Program-made: the position numbers and the translations under genes
The notes under the pieces: generated by a model
The model's input: only the letters and a program-made list of their open reading frames with translations
Told to the model about the DNA's origin: nothing
Databases searched by the model: none
From: Acanthococcus lagerstroemiae
Taxonomy: Eukaryota > Arthropoda > Insecta > Hemiptera > Eriococcidae
Direction: 5' to 3'
NCBI GenBank assembly: GCA_031841125.1
Contig: CM063113.1
Span: 59,947,211-60,011,210 of the forward strand
DNA: 64,000 nucleotides
Shown: positions 10,632-22,120 of the stretch, one piece after another
Numbering within the stretch: the stretch's first letter is position 1
How the letters are laid out: every line of letters starts with the position of its first letter

Positions 10632-11153
10632 CTACCTAGAAACAATAGCAGACATAGAGATCAGCGATCTCGAAATCGTGTCTGGTAGTCTCGTTAAACT
10701 AGATAGAATTATCTAAGTCTTACTTCCTACCCTCCCCTCCGAGGAAAAATATTTACGGTAGCCCGTGCATCGGTCTAATCTATTTCCCCACTCTTAGCAC
10801 ATAGAATAGGTACCTACGCGTAGTACCGGAGTAACACTTAGGCAACAAATAATTGTCAACCGTATAGATACTAATCTCAATGCATATTGCGCATAATTAC
10901 TTTGCTGATATTCGCCTGGGATTTGGATCTGCCTTTGTTCTGGTGCTTCAGGCTGGAGAATCTAAATGCGTTCCTCGCCTTATGATGGAGGTTCAACGCT
11001 GGAAATGGAAAAACATTTGTTGGCGAGTCTATAAAACGTGCGAATACAGTTACAAAAACCACCACACTCAAAACACACACAAAAAAAAACAGAACAAAAT
11101 AGAAAAACAAGATAAAACACCAGAAGCAAAAGCGGAAGCGAATTCTTACGTAC
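10632..11153. other. Intron, 522 bp
   Basis: Contains an A-rich stretch (11040-11130). No further exon is needed to join the flanking phases. Confidence 0.65.
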
Positions 11154-11427
11154 CTAAGTAGTTGCGACGTTCGTCGCAGCTGCCCGTGCTGCGGATGCTG
11201 TCGCGAGATGGAGCGTATCGCAGCGCATTCGAGAACATGTGAACGGCCTGTATCGCCGGCTCAATGCCCAGTCCAGACGCGCTGCTGATGCTGCTTTCAC
11301 GGCACTGCGACGGCCTGGGTGTAGGTCGACTGGCTCGATTCGAACTCACGGAAGTGGAACTCTGCTCTTCCGGAGCTATCGTAGAGGTCTCGTTCACCCA
11401 GTTAGCGCAGTCTAGTGTCAAGTTCAC
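11154..11427 (-). CDS. Exon: Ser-rich region (residues 1263-1353)
   Basis: The acceptor GAATGTCACAG/GTG opens in phase 0 with VNLTLDCANWVNETSTIAPE. A Ser/Arg/Pro-rich region follows, then an ordered stretch IEPAIQAVHMFSNALRY and polar DSIRSTGSCDERRNYL. The donor is TTAG/GTACGT; an alternative donor four bases on (GTAC/GTAAGA) has a better consensus but gives a phase that does not open the next exon. Confidence 0.75.
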
Positions 11428-12158
11428 CTGTGACATTCAATTAGCAATAGTTACATATATATACCAACCTCTGTTCTCAGAACACACGAAAATATGACAT
11501 CAAGCCACCTTACCACGAAACACAAGTCAGGTTTCGTTTCCTATCTAAATATTCAGTAAAAATACAGGACCCATTTGTTGGAGCAAAATTCAGCTAGAGC
11601 GTGAGAAAGCTGGTTAACCCGCAGGCAGACCGATGAAGAAACAGACAACCAGTTGGGTAACCCCCTATATAGTTCCACAGACACGCATAAAGGAAGACAG
11701 ACACAGGTAAATACTAAACAGATAGGCAGTCAAGCTGACTAACTGAGTGAACTAATTGACGAACTAGCTTAGCGCCGGAAATACGTGAAAAGGGCAGTTC
11801 ATTTATAAGACTGATTCTGGATTCTTTATAGCCCTTTGAGACGCTTTCAGTTCTTTCAGGCTCGTTCAGCATTCTTGGAGACTTTTCCAGATTTCTTTCT
11901 CTCTGTTCTTTCTTTCTTCTAGTTTTCCGGCTGCCTCTTTCAGCTTAGCATTCCAAAAGGCATTGGATCCACCAACGTTGTTCTTAAATTGTTTTCTCTA
12001 AATTAGGCAACATTTTCCAAAATGATCGACAGTTCCGGTAAGATAACAAGCTGCCTTAGAGCTATTGCGAAACTATCAACTTCTTGGGAAATCAGGTCTA
12101 TATAGATCGCAAGTTGACTAACTCGTTTTCATGAAAATTGAGATCTCGATAATTTTAC
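11428..12158. other. Intron, 731 bp, with CAGACA-rich stretch
   Basis: From about 11610 to 11770 there are irregular GCAGGCAGACC, ACAGACAACC, GACAGACAC and GATAGGCAG words, resembling the GTCTGTCTG-type stretches near 6390, 23570 and 45900. Confidence 0.5.
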
Positions 12159-12331
12159 CTTTCGTCGTTTTCGTAATGTACTAGTCTCCGTTTCCGTCGA
12201 CGAAGCGCGACTCCGCGGACTACGAGGAACTTCGTGTGTCATGATCGAGCCGAAACTGGATCTGGAAGCACTACTTTTCCACCGGTGCAACGGTGCGGTG
12301 GTCATCAAACGATGACTTAACAGCCTTATAA
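12159..12331 (-). CDS. Exon: Ser/Arg-rich segment (residues 1205-1262)
   Basis: The donor is CGAAAG/GTAAAA. The acceptor is less certain: the required phase 1 is met by CGATTATAG/TT, which has a weak pyrimidine tract. The product continues IRLLSHRLMTTAPLHRW and then a Ser/Arg/Pro stretch with EVPRSPRSRASSTETETS and RKRRK at the end. These look like phosphorylation motifs and a basic cluster. The exit in phase 0 fits the next exon. Confidence 0.68.
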
Positions 12332-12537
12332 CTATAATCGGATTAATCACGAACGGAAAACTGGTCACAAAATTTTGAGCAAATAACAACGTGTTTGGAT
12401 CACTTGGTAACTTTCGAGGAGGGAAATACCCTGGAAAAAGAGAAAACGTTTAGCACAGTAAATATTTCGACGTACAGGTACGGAATGTTCAAAACTAGTA
12501 AAAAAGAGTTATCAAATCGAAAATACTATATAAGCAC

Positions 12538-12628
12538 CTGGATTGGTCATGTGGTAGTAGTTATTGCAGCTGAGCACCCAATGTAAGGTCGACGATTCTA
12601 GTGGTATAGGTGGTAGATGAACAGTTGA
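12538..12628 (-). CDS. Short exon (residues 1175-1204)
   Basis: A 91-bp exon recognised by phase need: the polyQ exon leaves phase 0 and the next one enters in phase 1. Here acceptor TGTTTTCAG/TCA and donor AATCCAG/GTGCTT give exactly phase 0 in and 1 out with no stop. The product is STVHLPPIPLESSTLHWVLS, then CNNYYHMTNP. No domain is recognised. Confidence is lower because the exon is short and rests on splice logic. Confidence 0.62.
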
Positions 12629-13206
12629 CTGAAAACATTACACAATTCGTGTTACAAACATGAGGTCAGCATTTGAAGACAAGTCTTTAATCGTGTTTCA
12701 TAATTTCAACAGCTGTAGTTAGCCGACAGGTGACAGAATTAACTCTTTTACATTTTGTACTTTTCTAAAACCTCTCGCACAAATGAGCTGCATGATTGGC
12801 ATTTCCACAAAAAGTGTCTCCTCCTGCTCTGGCGCATTTCTCGGAAAACCCAAAATAGTGTGCAGTCTTCCTGATTAAAAAAAAAGATTTTCGTTTGCTT
12901 ATCGTTTTCATGTAATTTTATCATGTGCGCGATAATTTACCCGCACACTACCTATTGTTTTCTCGCAATTGAAACAGAAATGAAAAGATTAGCAAGAAAC
13001 CAATATTCTACTTTTCGTATCAATTAAACTGCGGACTATTTTGGACAAATTGAAGTGCGCTCTGGTTTGCTGGTGAATGCCAACAGAGGTTCTTCAGTCC
13101 TCTCGTTCTTTTTTCTCAATCCTTGCACAATGCACATCGTTCATCATAAACAGCAAGAACACCTAATTCGATCCAAAAAACTAAAATATTTAAGCTTCAT
13201 ACTCAC
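12629..13206. other. Intron, 578 bp
   Basis: AT-rich with no repeat or extra exon that fits the phases. Confidence 0.6.
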
Positions 13207-13649
13207 CTCGATAACTTTTAATGAATTATATACGGAGTTTTCGACCGAAATCCCGGTAATAAGTTCGTCATCACTCAATACGATACTCGGGCAAATAGAG
13301 GTGTACGTAATATAATCTTTTTCACTTTTCGGAGTCTCCGAGTCTTTGCCTTTCGGTTTATCATACTCGAGGATTTGCGGCTGCTGCTGAAGTTGCTGTA
13401 CCAGCAACTGAGTTAACAACTGCTGATTCTGATTTCGTTGCTGCTGCTGTTGTGGTTGTGATTGTGATTGCTGTGGTTGTAGCGGTAACTGTGTTTGTTG
13501 CGGTTGTTGCTGCTGCTGTTGTTGTTGTTGCTGCAGTGGCTGTGACTGTTGTTGCTGCTGCGGTGGTAATGGCGGTGGTGGTGGTGGTGGTGGTTGTAAT
13601 GGTTGCTGCTGCTGTTGATCGAGCTGTTTTTGTTGTTCCTTGAACTCTT
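13207..13649 (-). CDS. Exon: polyglutamine/polyproline tract (residues 1027-1174)
   Basis: The acceptor is ATTTGTAG/AA and the donor ATCGAG/GTGAGT. The frame is open across a CAG/CAA/CCA-rich stretch (about 13390-13640) that gives runs of Gln broken by a run of eight Pro. Both CAG and CAA are used, so the tract is interrupted at the DNA level and likely fairly stable. After it comes an ordered acidic segment with DYITYTSICPSIVLSDDELI. Other frames of the same DNA are open and would give Thr/Ala or Val/Ala runs, but only the Gln frame matches the phases of both neighbours. Confidence 0.83.
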
Positions 13650-14277
13650 CTACAAATATACATGAGATTATACAAACGATGGAGTATTAATTAGATACAC
13701 CTAAATACATACATGAATAATAAACTGTAATTTTAGGCATTTATTGTTTCAATACGAAAGAACACCATCTGGCGAGTAAGACAATTTGGATTGCTGGTAT
13801 TGAATTTATAAGCAGTCTTTCAAGTTATTACAATTTCTATATAAAACACCTCAAGTTTTAAAACTGAAGAATAACTAACTGTAAAATGAATATGGATGGA
13901 TCTCAATGTACATGGACCGTAAATTTTTTAAGTGGGGTGTAGATGTGCCAAATGTGGCTATATTGACAATTGAGGCTCCAGACAGATTTTGTCAACAAAA
14001 AAAAAAAGGTAACAGTGTTACCATGTCCTTAATTTTCACCACCTTGGTATTTCCTTTTCTTCACAGTTCTTATATAGGTAAGGCACTGATTTGAAAAGAG
14101 GCCACACCGGGTACTATAGGAGGCCACATATTGCGCGCATCTGCTCTACAATTATAACTGGAGATACGACACGTTCCTCACAAGACTAAACGTGACTGTT
14201 ATATTATTATTATTTAGTCGACATATATACATAGCAGCAATAAGTGAATTATAAAAAGAAAAAGGGAAAACAAGTAC
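13650..14277. other. Intron, 628 bp
   Basis: AT-rich with no feature beyond a short A-run at 13999-14008. Confidence 0.75.
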
Positions 14278-14530
14278 CTTGAATGTGGTAATCGAAGACC
14301 GAATATTTATGATTAACTCGATGCTGGAAACCCAAGTACACAAGCACACGAGAAACATGGTGTTTTACGAATAGTCCGTACTTTGTGCTGTGCGCATTGT
14401 AGTACCAATCGTCCGAAGGTAAAAGAAGCTGACTCAGCAAATCCGGAATACCCTGATCAATCAGTACTCGGTGGTGTTTGGGATGAAGCGCAGCGTTTGC
14501 AAAAATTTGTAACATCAACACCAACAATTG
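14278..14530 (-). CDS. Exon: ARM-like segment with conserved-looking basic end (residues 943-1026)
   Basis: The acceptor is ATGTTTTAG/CAA and the donor TTCAAG/GTACTT. It begins QLLVLMLQIFANAALHP, then RVLIDQGIPDLLSQLLLP, which is the classic armadillo logic of a helix, a short turn with Gly and a Leu-rich helix. The rest, including KHHVSRVLVYLGFQHRVNHK, is rich in aromatic and basic residues and is probably a conserved surface. This is one of the best exons for a homology search because it is long, ordered and free of low complexity. Confidence 0.87.
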
Positions 14531-16034
14531 CTAAAACATAATTCCGGGTTCATTAATAAATAATAAAAGAGATAGGGACAGGCTCTTCATAGTACGCAAT
14601 TAGTGGGAGAATCTGTGTGGTTCCGCGATAAGTAACCTTCAGACATAACTATGAAATAGCCCGAAGATTAGACTCCATAAAACCATGTACGCATTTTCAC
14701 TACGTTTGATAAATTCAGTTTAGCACAATGCCGTGTCTTCCTATCGCATCCTGATTCTTGAATTATGGGGGTTCTACGGACGAAGGGATGCATTTACAAA
14801 TACCTATATTTTTCAGGCAATTCGAGAAATGATGTTTTCATCGGACTATCTACATACAAAAGGGAATCCGCAACATTGTTTGCAGTACACCCCGCTACTT
14901 TCTCATTTTAATTTAAATGAAAATATCTCTTTTCAATCGCAAGCGCATAGTGTTACGATTTCAAAATTTAAAAGAAGGAAAGAAAGAAAAAACCTATTAA
15001 AGTAGAATTTCAATTTGAAAAACTGAGAAAAGAAAAAAAGAACAAATGAATGAAAATGGGGAAATCGACAGAACACAGTAATGAAAATTTTGCATTCAAA
15101 ATTGAAATAAGTAGTTGTCTTATACAAGAAGGTAGTTTTTAAGTACACAGAACCCTGTTGATTAAATGTCTTCGGTTTCATTTTAAATTCACCTACTTTA
15201 CATACACGGCAGAAGTAATGACGTTGTTGACTTAATCATTTTTAGATCATGTTCGAATGCATTAATATTTTATCTTTGAATTTGGGTTTAACATTTTATT
15301 ACGAGTATAATCGGTCTACCGTACGGCACACGACTTCGACTCTCGAGTCGACGCAGATGACTTAATGTAGTCGAATGTCATTAAAATGGAACAAATTAAT
15401 ACACTTTGAAGAATTAAAAAAAAACTTACACCGCGAATGATACCGTTTTATGGTAGCCGGTACTTGCCACACAGGTAATTTTAAACTTGCTTCTTTCATT
15501 ATTTGTAACCTAAACTCGTCAAAATAGAAGTACCCCACAATATTGATCAAGTGGTTTTTCAAAAAAAAATGGACCACATAATAATTAATTATTCTACGCG
15601 ATTTTTTGCGAGAAAATGAAGAAAGAAAATAATGTAATCATTTCCCAAGTTTCATAAACGTATCGCGGTGCTGGCGGCATTACCGGCCCAGTGGAACAAA
15701 TGCGCGGGTTTCTTCAACAAAAAATGATTCGATTAAAGTTTGTTTGAAACCTTTAACGAGTTTTTAACGAGACACACACGAGAACTGCAGTCTTTTTTTT
15801 TCTCCTAGTACACCTAACTGAAAAAAATCCTAACAATCTCTCATATTTCTTACGTACACAATGACACTATCATGCAGAAAAGCATTCAACTTTTCCCGCA
15901 GCTTCAATATTAGAGCCTCCAGAAGGCAGATGTGTACATCTTGCTTTTTTGCAAGGTTTCATTAATAATAGTCATGGACTACAAAAGGTTGGGAAATTCA
16001 CCACCAAAATTTCAGTTAATTTATAAAATCTTCA

Positions 16035-16200
16035 CGTGTCGCTCTACAGCCGAATGTTTAACGTGCTCGCTACTCAATTCTTGCGTCTCGGATTCGAGTC
16101 CCGCCAGCGCCGGAAAAGCTAGTAATAGGTACTCCACTACCCTACCGAATAGAGTGACTACCGTATCAATCGAGGTGGAAAGATAGTGCGCTCTGTAACC
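16035..16200 (+). repeat. Possible tRNA-derived repeat
   Basis: GGATTCGAGTCCC (16090-16102) resembles a polymerase III B box, and GCCGAATGTTTAACGTG about 45 bases upstream is a degraded A box. The following CGCCAGCGCCGG and body are unlike any tRNA 3' end. Boundaries are uncertain. Confidence 0.3.
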
Positions 16201-16389
16201 CCGCCAGTTTGACTGGACGAGACATTACACTCGCACGGTGTGTTTACAACCACTACCAAAACTCTTTCCGGCACAGGAGAAGGAAGACTAACGCAACGAA
16301 CCATGACAAACTACTTTGAATAATCCTGCCCAGGGAAGTCGCACGTCAGAAACCGCAACTGCCTACGTCCGGCAACTGACACAGTACCT

Positions 16390-16704
16390 CAGCGGTGGCA
16401 GCCTTTGTATAGCGTGTGTAGCAAGTTGCTACACCCCAAAATAGCTTGTAGAACTTTTTAATCCAAAATTATCTTCATCTAAGAGTACAGAGTACACACA
16501 GGGTTTGCAATTGTAGTAAAATAAACAGAGAATTTTTGCGTTGAAGAACAACTTTTTTTTTTTTGGGGGGGGGGGGGATTTTGGTGATAGGAACTCCTGA
16601 AATTACCTTGAAAATTTTGCTACACCCAGAAGAATCATAAATTTTTTACTCTTGTCAAAATGGGGTTTTGCTACACCTCAAAAAAATCTAAGCTACCACC
16701 GCTG
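16390..16704. mobile_element. hAT-type miniature element, 315 bp
   Basis: The ends are CAGCGGTGGCAGCCTTTG and, complemented, CAGCGGTGGTAGCTTAGA. Flanking 8-mers CAGTACCT (16382-16389) and CAGCACCT (16705-16712) match at seven of eight positions. A T-run followed by a G-run (16550-16577) lies inside, and GTTGCTACACC/TTGCTACACC recurs near both ends. Confidence 0.8.
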
Positions 16705-17064
16705 CAGCACCTGATGATGATGATGATAATGATAATAATAAAATATTCCTGTGGAAGAACTGAACAATCAACTGTCGAAATGAAGGACGCAAATATTTCT
16801 CTGTATTCCGAATATCTTATCAGTTGGCAGAATAGCAGAATAATAGCGAGGATATGTTTTGGTCTTATTATTGTTCTCTTAGGTCATCGGTTACGAAACA
16901 TTCCCAATCGGCAAAATAGTCACTAGGTATATATAAACACCCCCTTCCTAGAAAAGTAATACGATCGCAATGGTACCATATGTTCTGGCGGACACCTCTC
17001 AATAAGTGACACTTCTTTCGCTCCTAAACAGCTTCTAGTCTTCTAGGGCGATTTAAATGCTCAC

Positions 17065-17212
17065 CGGGTCATGAGTCAGATCCAGAGTAGCCGCAAGTAT
17101 CCTTAGTTGTTGTTCCTGCAACAGCTCGTTCTGAACGTCTTCGTTCTGCGTCATGAATAGCAACACTCTGCCCGAGAGTACTTGCAAGCAGTGATAACTG
17201 CAGTGTAACAGC
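17065..17212 (-). CDS. Exon: helical ARM-like segment (residues 893-942)
   Basis: The acceptor is ATACTTTCAG/G and the donor CCG/GTGAGC; entry is phase 2 and exit phase 0. The product reads RLLHCSYHCLQVLSGRVLLF, then a Gln/Glu-rich turn and LRILAATLDLTHDP, typical of alternating helices in an armadillo/HEAT solenoid. It joins in frame to the next exon, whose opening QLLVLMLQIFANAA continues the pattern. Confidence 0.85.
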
Positions 17213-17719
17213 CTGAAAGTATAGTCACATAAATGTAATCGCGTTAACATCCGATCTTTAACTATAAGCATGCATACGCAACTATATGGAGTAACACTAA
17301 GGATTAGCCCAGAAATATAAGAGGCAAAAGAAAAATAATCTTCGCGAGCACGAGCGAAAATTTTTCGTATTTTTCAGGCAATATTCATTACAGAAAAAAA
17401 ATCTCTTCAGGGGCACAATTTTCATAGCCTTTTGGGTATGTTTTCCATTATAAAATGATTGCGCCGCGCACTATAGAGGGGATCGAGGTATCGACATTGA
17501 CGAATAAAATGTCCGCACTCTGATAACGAAGATAAATTAATACCTGAAAAAGAGGATGAAACGAATTCTAATTGGCGTGTGGAGTCAAAACACTAGCGAT
17601 AAAATTAATCTAACTTAATTGTTACGCCTATATTTAGAAAACGGAAGCCGATATAGATTTACGATAGGTTGTTGTAGCTGGTACTTTTGCGGAGAGATAA
17701 CATTATCTCACCTGCTCAC
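17213..17719. other. Intron, 507 bp
   Basis: AT-rich, phases match on both sides, and I see nothing else in it. Confidence 0.75.
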
Positions 17720-17828
17720 CTCTTGCTCGGTGTGCAAGTGCGATGGCTGTTTATCACACGTTTGAACAGAGTTAAGGCATTGTGTAACGTGTTCAACACA
17801 GCGGATGCATGCGTACTGGTCAGAACAT
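17720..17828 (-). CDS. Exon: helical segment (residues 857-892)
   Basis: A 109-bp exon with acceptor GATTGTTGCAG/AT and donor AAGAG/GTGAGC. The phase links (1 in, 2 out) match both neighbours. It encodes DVLTSTHASAVLNTLHNALT followed by LFKRVINSHRTCTPSK, an amphipathic helix pair with the Leu spacing of an armadillo-like unit. A second GTGAG eight bases downstream is excluded because reading into it meets an in-frame TGA. Confidence 0.8.
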
Positions 17829-17907
17829 CTGCAACAATCATACAACAACAATGAGTTTCAATGATCTACAACCAAATTTTGCCTTAAACAATAGATCAGA
17901 CATAAAT

Positions 17908-18162
17908 GGACGCTGTTAAGCGTAAGGGAACCAACCAACATTTGTAAACAAAATGAAATATTAGTACCTATCGTTGGAAAGAGCATATAAAAAGTAGAAT
18001 TTTTCAACATTGGGCCTTCGATTCCAACATGTGTACTCAGGTTGAAAAAGTCTCATCAGTAAACGCTATGTCATATAGTTTTTACATGGTTTTTGAATTT
18101 CGAATCACGTGTTCTCAAAAAGCAGATATTGCTGGTTGGTTCCCTTACGCTTAACAGCGTCC
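17908..18162. mobile_element. Miniature element with 30-bp perfect terminal inverted repeats
   Basis: The first 30 bases, beginning GGACGCTGTTAAGCGTAAGG, are the exact complement of the last 30. AAAT flanks both sides (17904-17907 and 18163-18166), a possible short target duplication. The interior, including CAACATTGGGCCTTCGATTC, has no open frame of note. I cannot assign a superfamily. Confidence 0.82.
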
Positions 18163-20332
18163 AAATCAGGATGATCAAGTTGATTCCATTAACTATGTGA
18201 AGTCCGACGAGAGAGGGGGAAAATTGAAATATTTTTTTCAATGGTCCCGGTTTGAGGTCGGGAATCGCTTAGCAGATGGTCTTAAAAATAGCTCAAATCA
18301 AGTATTACATGTTTTTAGTTTGCTTGTGTCCAGGATGCAGGCGGGGGTGGGGAATGCTAGAAGTTGAAAATTACCGCTAATTTTCTGGACAGCGGAAAAA
18401 GTGAGAGATGTGCACTAAAAGAACTTGAAGTCAGCGTTCAATTTACTGTGGAAAAAAATGTCTCCAATAGCCAATTCCAGTATTTTGGCAGGGATTACTG
18501 CTGGATTTTTAAAAGAAATATTGGTGGTGCAGCGCATCAATAATAGCGACTATGACTCACTATGCGGCGAGGAGGAGTATTCGTATTTTTTTATTTATTT
18601 ATTTTTTTTTTAGATTCTTCTGTTCTTTCTAAATGTGGTTCATTGTCCGATTTTCAGATCACTACTGTTTAGCGCTCAATGAAGAAGTGGAATTTCCTGA
18701 AATTGCGGAAAGACAATTATCTGATTATACAGAGGTTAGATAATGAATTATACAATTTTGATGATATGCATAAGCGCAAATAGTCGACCTAGAGCGGAGG
18801 GGGCACATGGGGGACTGATACGTATCACTATAATGCTGAAATTCTTTCGCTCGTGTCATTTTTCAATTTTTCCTTTGAGAGAAAGGGGCTTCTGATAGCG
18901 GAGTAACCAAATCCCCGAACCCTCCTTGTTTGTGTCCATGATGATATGCCACATGTTTGTATAATAATTCTATTCATAATTCCGATCACTCATCTTTTCC
19001 ACGTACGCTTACATGAGTAACTTAATATTAACCATTATCTTGGATATCACATTTTAAACACAAAAATTTTCCAGGACGTTACTTTGCGTTTGAGTAGGAT
19101 TGTCGTAATTTTGGCATTTTTTGGAGGGGGGGGGAGGGAGGGTTGAAACAACGTTTATTTTTGTTGCAGATCTACGGACCTGAAATAGTTGTCGTTTCGA
19201 TTTATTAACAGATGTCCAAATTACAGCAGGTTAACTTTCTACTCAATATGGATGTCAAATTTTATGAAAAAATTTTCCGCGATGAAAAAGGATTTCACTT
19301 GAACGCACTATAGACGATCGATACGATTACCTAAGGACAAATTCGTACTGCGGAAAATGAGATGTAAAGCAAATTATTTCAGATTATCTTGCTTCAAAAA
19401 TGTGCCCAGCAATCAGTAATGGAAAAAATAAACCCGCAGTATTTTATTTTTTTGACACAAAGTTTTTCTGAAAAAGTCATTAGATTTTCCAGCCACTACA
19501 TCGATCCAAAAAGTAGACTGGAACGAAAAAATAGTAACTTTTGAATTCCGAGGCGCTCCCTATAGAAAATTGTATCTTGATACAAACAACGGGGGCTAAA
19601 TTTCATCAAAAATGTTGATAATTAAGAGATGCTCAAGGGCCTTCCAGTTTAACATGAAATTTTTTCATCAATAAGAAAATCTGAAATTTTGTTGCCAGAA
19701 AATCTACTCGGAAAATTGTTTACTTAAGAAAATAATGACTTCAAACTAGCTCACCACAGTTGGTACCTGATCCGAATTTAATATAAGAAATAATTTATAG
19801 AAGATCGATACACTTATAGTAGTAATAAGAAAGCTTATTGATTTCTAACCTTTTTTTATTGTTTTTACACAAAACAAGACGGAAGTATTCAGCTGGTAAA
19901 CTACTGAAAACCAATTTTTGTACTCGAATCAATTTTTCTGATCAAACTCCATTTTCTTTTAAAATGTTTAAAAACAAAATTGAAAACCATGTTTGAGGAC
20001 AATCCTACATTGAAATTCAAGTTCCTCTTTGGAGACCTTTAAATATCAAAATTTTCGAACGGAATTTTACACACAATGTTCTGATACCAAAATACAATGT
20101 CCTAACGTGCACCGTCATCACAAATCCAAATTCTTTCCGTTTCACCTTATCGAAGAGACAGGGAAACATTCAGATTCCTCCTGACAAGTTTTCAATCATA
20201 ATTCATATAATAATTCGTTCTTCATATACCCGAGTTCTAATACAAGTGCTACAGAAATATGTAGTTGAAATATTTTGGTACTTGGGAATTTCGACTACAA
20301 TCAAGGTCAACGATGTCCGAAGATCCTTAGAG

Positions 20333-20405
20333 GTAAGCCTGTAGCTAACGCTGGGGCAGCCAGGCTGGCAAGCGCGCCGCCATGGCTAGCACATTCTCAA
20401 AATAT

Positions 20406-20444
<39 letters not shown>

Positions 20445-20559
20445 TAAGAAATGGAAACAGCTAACATAAGAATTTTTTGTGCTGTACCATTATGGCTCAT
20501 CATGCCCTAGTTGAATAATCAAATGCCCTGGCACACACAAACGGTTAGCTACAGGTCTG
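20333..20559. mobile_element. Miniature inverted-end element, copy 1 (with internal AAT repeat)
   Basis: The left end GCCTGTAGCTAACG is answered by CGGTTAGCTACAGG at the right. CTTAGAG occurs on both flanks (20326-20332 and 20560-20566), a likely target duplication of 7-8 bp, which would place it with hAT-like elements. An (AAT)n tract occupies 20407-20440. Copy 2 is at 52672. Confidence 0.78.
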
Positions 20560-21959
20560 CTTAGAGCGGTGAGGTACGAGGACGAGTGAAATCGTACATA
20601 ATATGTATCCTAAATATGCCAGAAATATCTCAATTTTTCAAGTCCACAAACGGAAAATTAAAATTTTTAAAACAGTGTCCAGGGTATGCCCATACATAGC
20701 ATCCCTGACCCCGGAAATCACTCTATCAAGTATTGTATCAGTGATCAGAGGGGGTGTCCAGGGTTTGTAAATAGAAAAAATATTCTTTGAGAAAATCAAT
20801 TGACCTCAAGAATCCAGTAAGATCATAGGGGTTCCACTTAGTTTTACTTACTTGGTAGATTTATTTTTCTTTCTAGGTTCTAAGGAGTGTCGTTTAGATC
20901 ACTGTTCCTTTTGGTACACCGACACACCAGCAAATATTCTTAAAAACAAACAAATATACAGGGATGGTGCATCGAAATTGAACATTAACGCAGGACTTTT
21001 CATTAGAAAATTCGCTACATTTTACTTTAAAGCATTGTAAAAATAGCTTTGTACAAAAATAGTACCATTATAAAAAACTGCTCTCTTTACTGTAGCAAAC
21101 ATGTACCTATGCAAAATTAGACTGGCATATTTTTCCATAGGTCATTGCCCTGTGCTTGGATTTCGAGAAAATGTTATTTTTTTATTACAGCCAACGCGAC
21201 TAGAAAATAAATTAACAGAAATCTATTTGCACAGTTCTCAAACGCGTCAAATCCATTTTCAAGATTATTTTACTCCTAACCCTACATCTCAACGGTTCCA
21301 CCGCAGGGCGAAACCTATAAATTACGAGTGGTAACTACAGATAAGTATATTTAACACATGGTTTTCAAAGCCATTGGATTTATTTTGAGATGGTCTTCAG
21401 AGTAACCCCTCCCCTACTCCCAACTGATCCACCGAAGGTTGAAATGCGCATTAATTAATGCACATAACATAAGCTAGAGCACAATGTATCAAAAATAGGG
21501 TTTTTGATTGGATAAACTTAGTTTTATGGTTGTATCCTGAGTAACTTGCATCCAAACAGATTCAGAGGATGCTGAAACGTTTACTGATTATAATGATACA
21601 TATTATACGGAAAATCATGTTCGTAAACTTCAACCCCGATGTACCATCTCTTAATATTTTCTTATCAAAAACGTTTTTGTTGATGTGTCTACACGAAAAG
21701 GAACAATAACAGTCCGACCGGCACTTCCCAAAATTTGAAATCTCGAAAATGAAAACCCCGTTAAAAATCCTAATCATTTATTAGTTCAAGTTTACCCTAC
21801 ATGAAATTAAATGTGTTTCAAGACCAAAACGCGCATCTTGAAAGTTCTTTTTCCTGTTTGGTTGGGGCCCAGCATAATGCAGAAATATACATATTTTTCA
21901 ATCAACTCGAGTAAGCCCTGCCTTGTCAACATTTTTCATGACACTAAACGATTACTTAC

Positions 21960-22120
21960 CTAGAAGGCACTCCTCTGTATCTTCTTCGTTTTTCTTAATC
22001 TGAACTGGTTCTGACTTCGAAATGAAACTGGGTCGTTTCGAAAACGTCTTTTCTAGCCGACTTTGACTTCCTTTCCTCGAAAAACAACTTGGCGATTCGT
22101 GTTCGTTATTTGAGCAAGTG
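21960..22120 (-). CDS. Exon: polar, charged linker (residues 803-856)
   Basis: The frame is open from about 22173, but only the acceptor ATGTTCGCAG at 22121-22130 enters in the needed phase 2; upstream CAG sites give the wrong phase. The donor is CTTCTAG/GTAAGT. The product is Ser, Lys and Glu rich (SCFSRKGSQSRLEKTFSKRP, then KKNEEDTEECLL) with no recognised domain. It looks like an exposed loop between the two helical blocks. Confidence 0.72.

Larger units (their letters stand above)
14531..17064. other. Intron, 2534 bp
   Basis: Holds a possible tRNA-derived repeat (about 16035-16200) and a hAT-type miniature element (16390-16704). The remainder is AT-rich with no exon I can support. Confidence 0.7.
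17829..21959. other. Intron, 4131 bp
   Basis: Contains the 255-bp inverted-end element at 17908 and the first copy of the two-copy family at 20333. The stretch 18170-20320 is AT-rich with a G-run near 19124 and no named feature. Confidence 0.7.

Noticed and set aside
13361..13675. A 104-codon minus frame of Thr/Ala runs and a plus-strand frame of Val/Ala runs over the polyQ exon
   Set aside because: They are the other frames of a CAG/CAA repeat; only the Gln frame matches splice phases.
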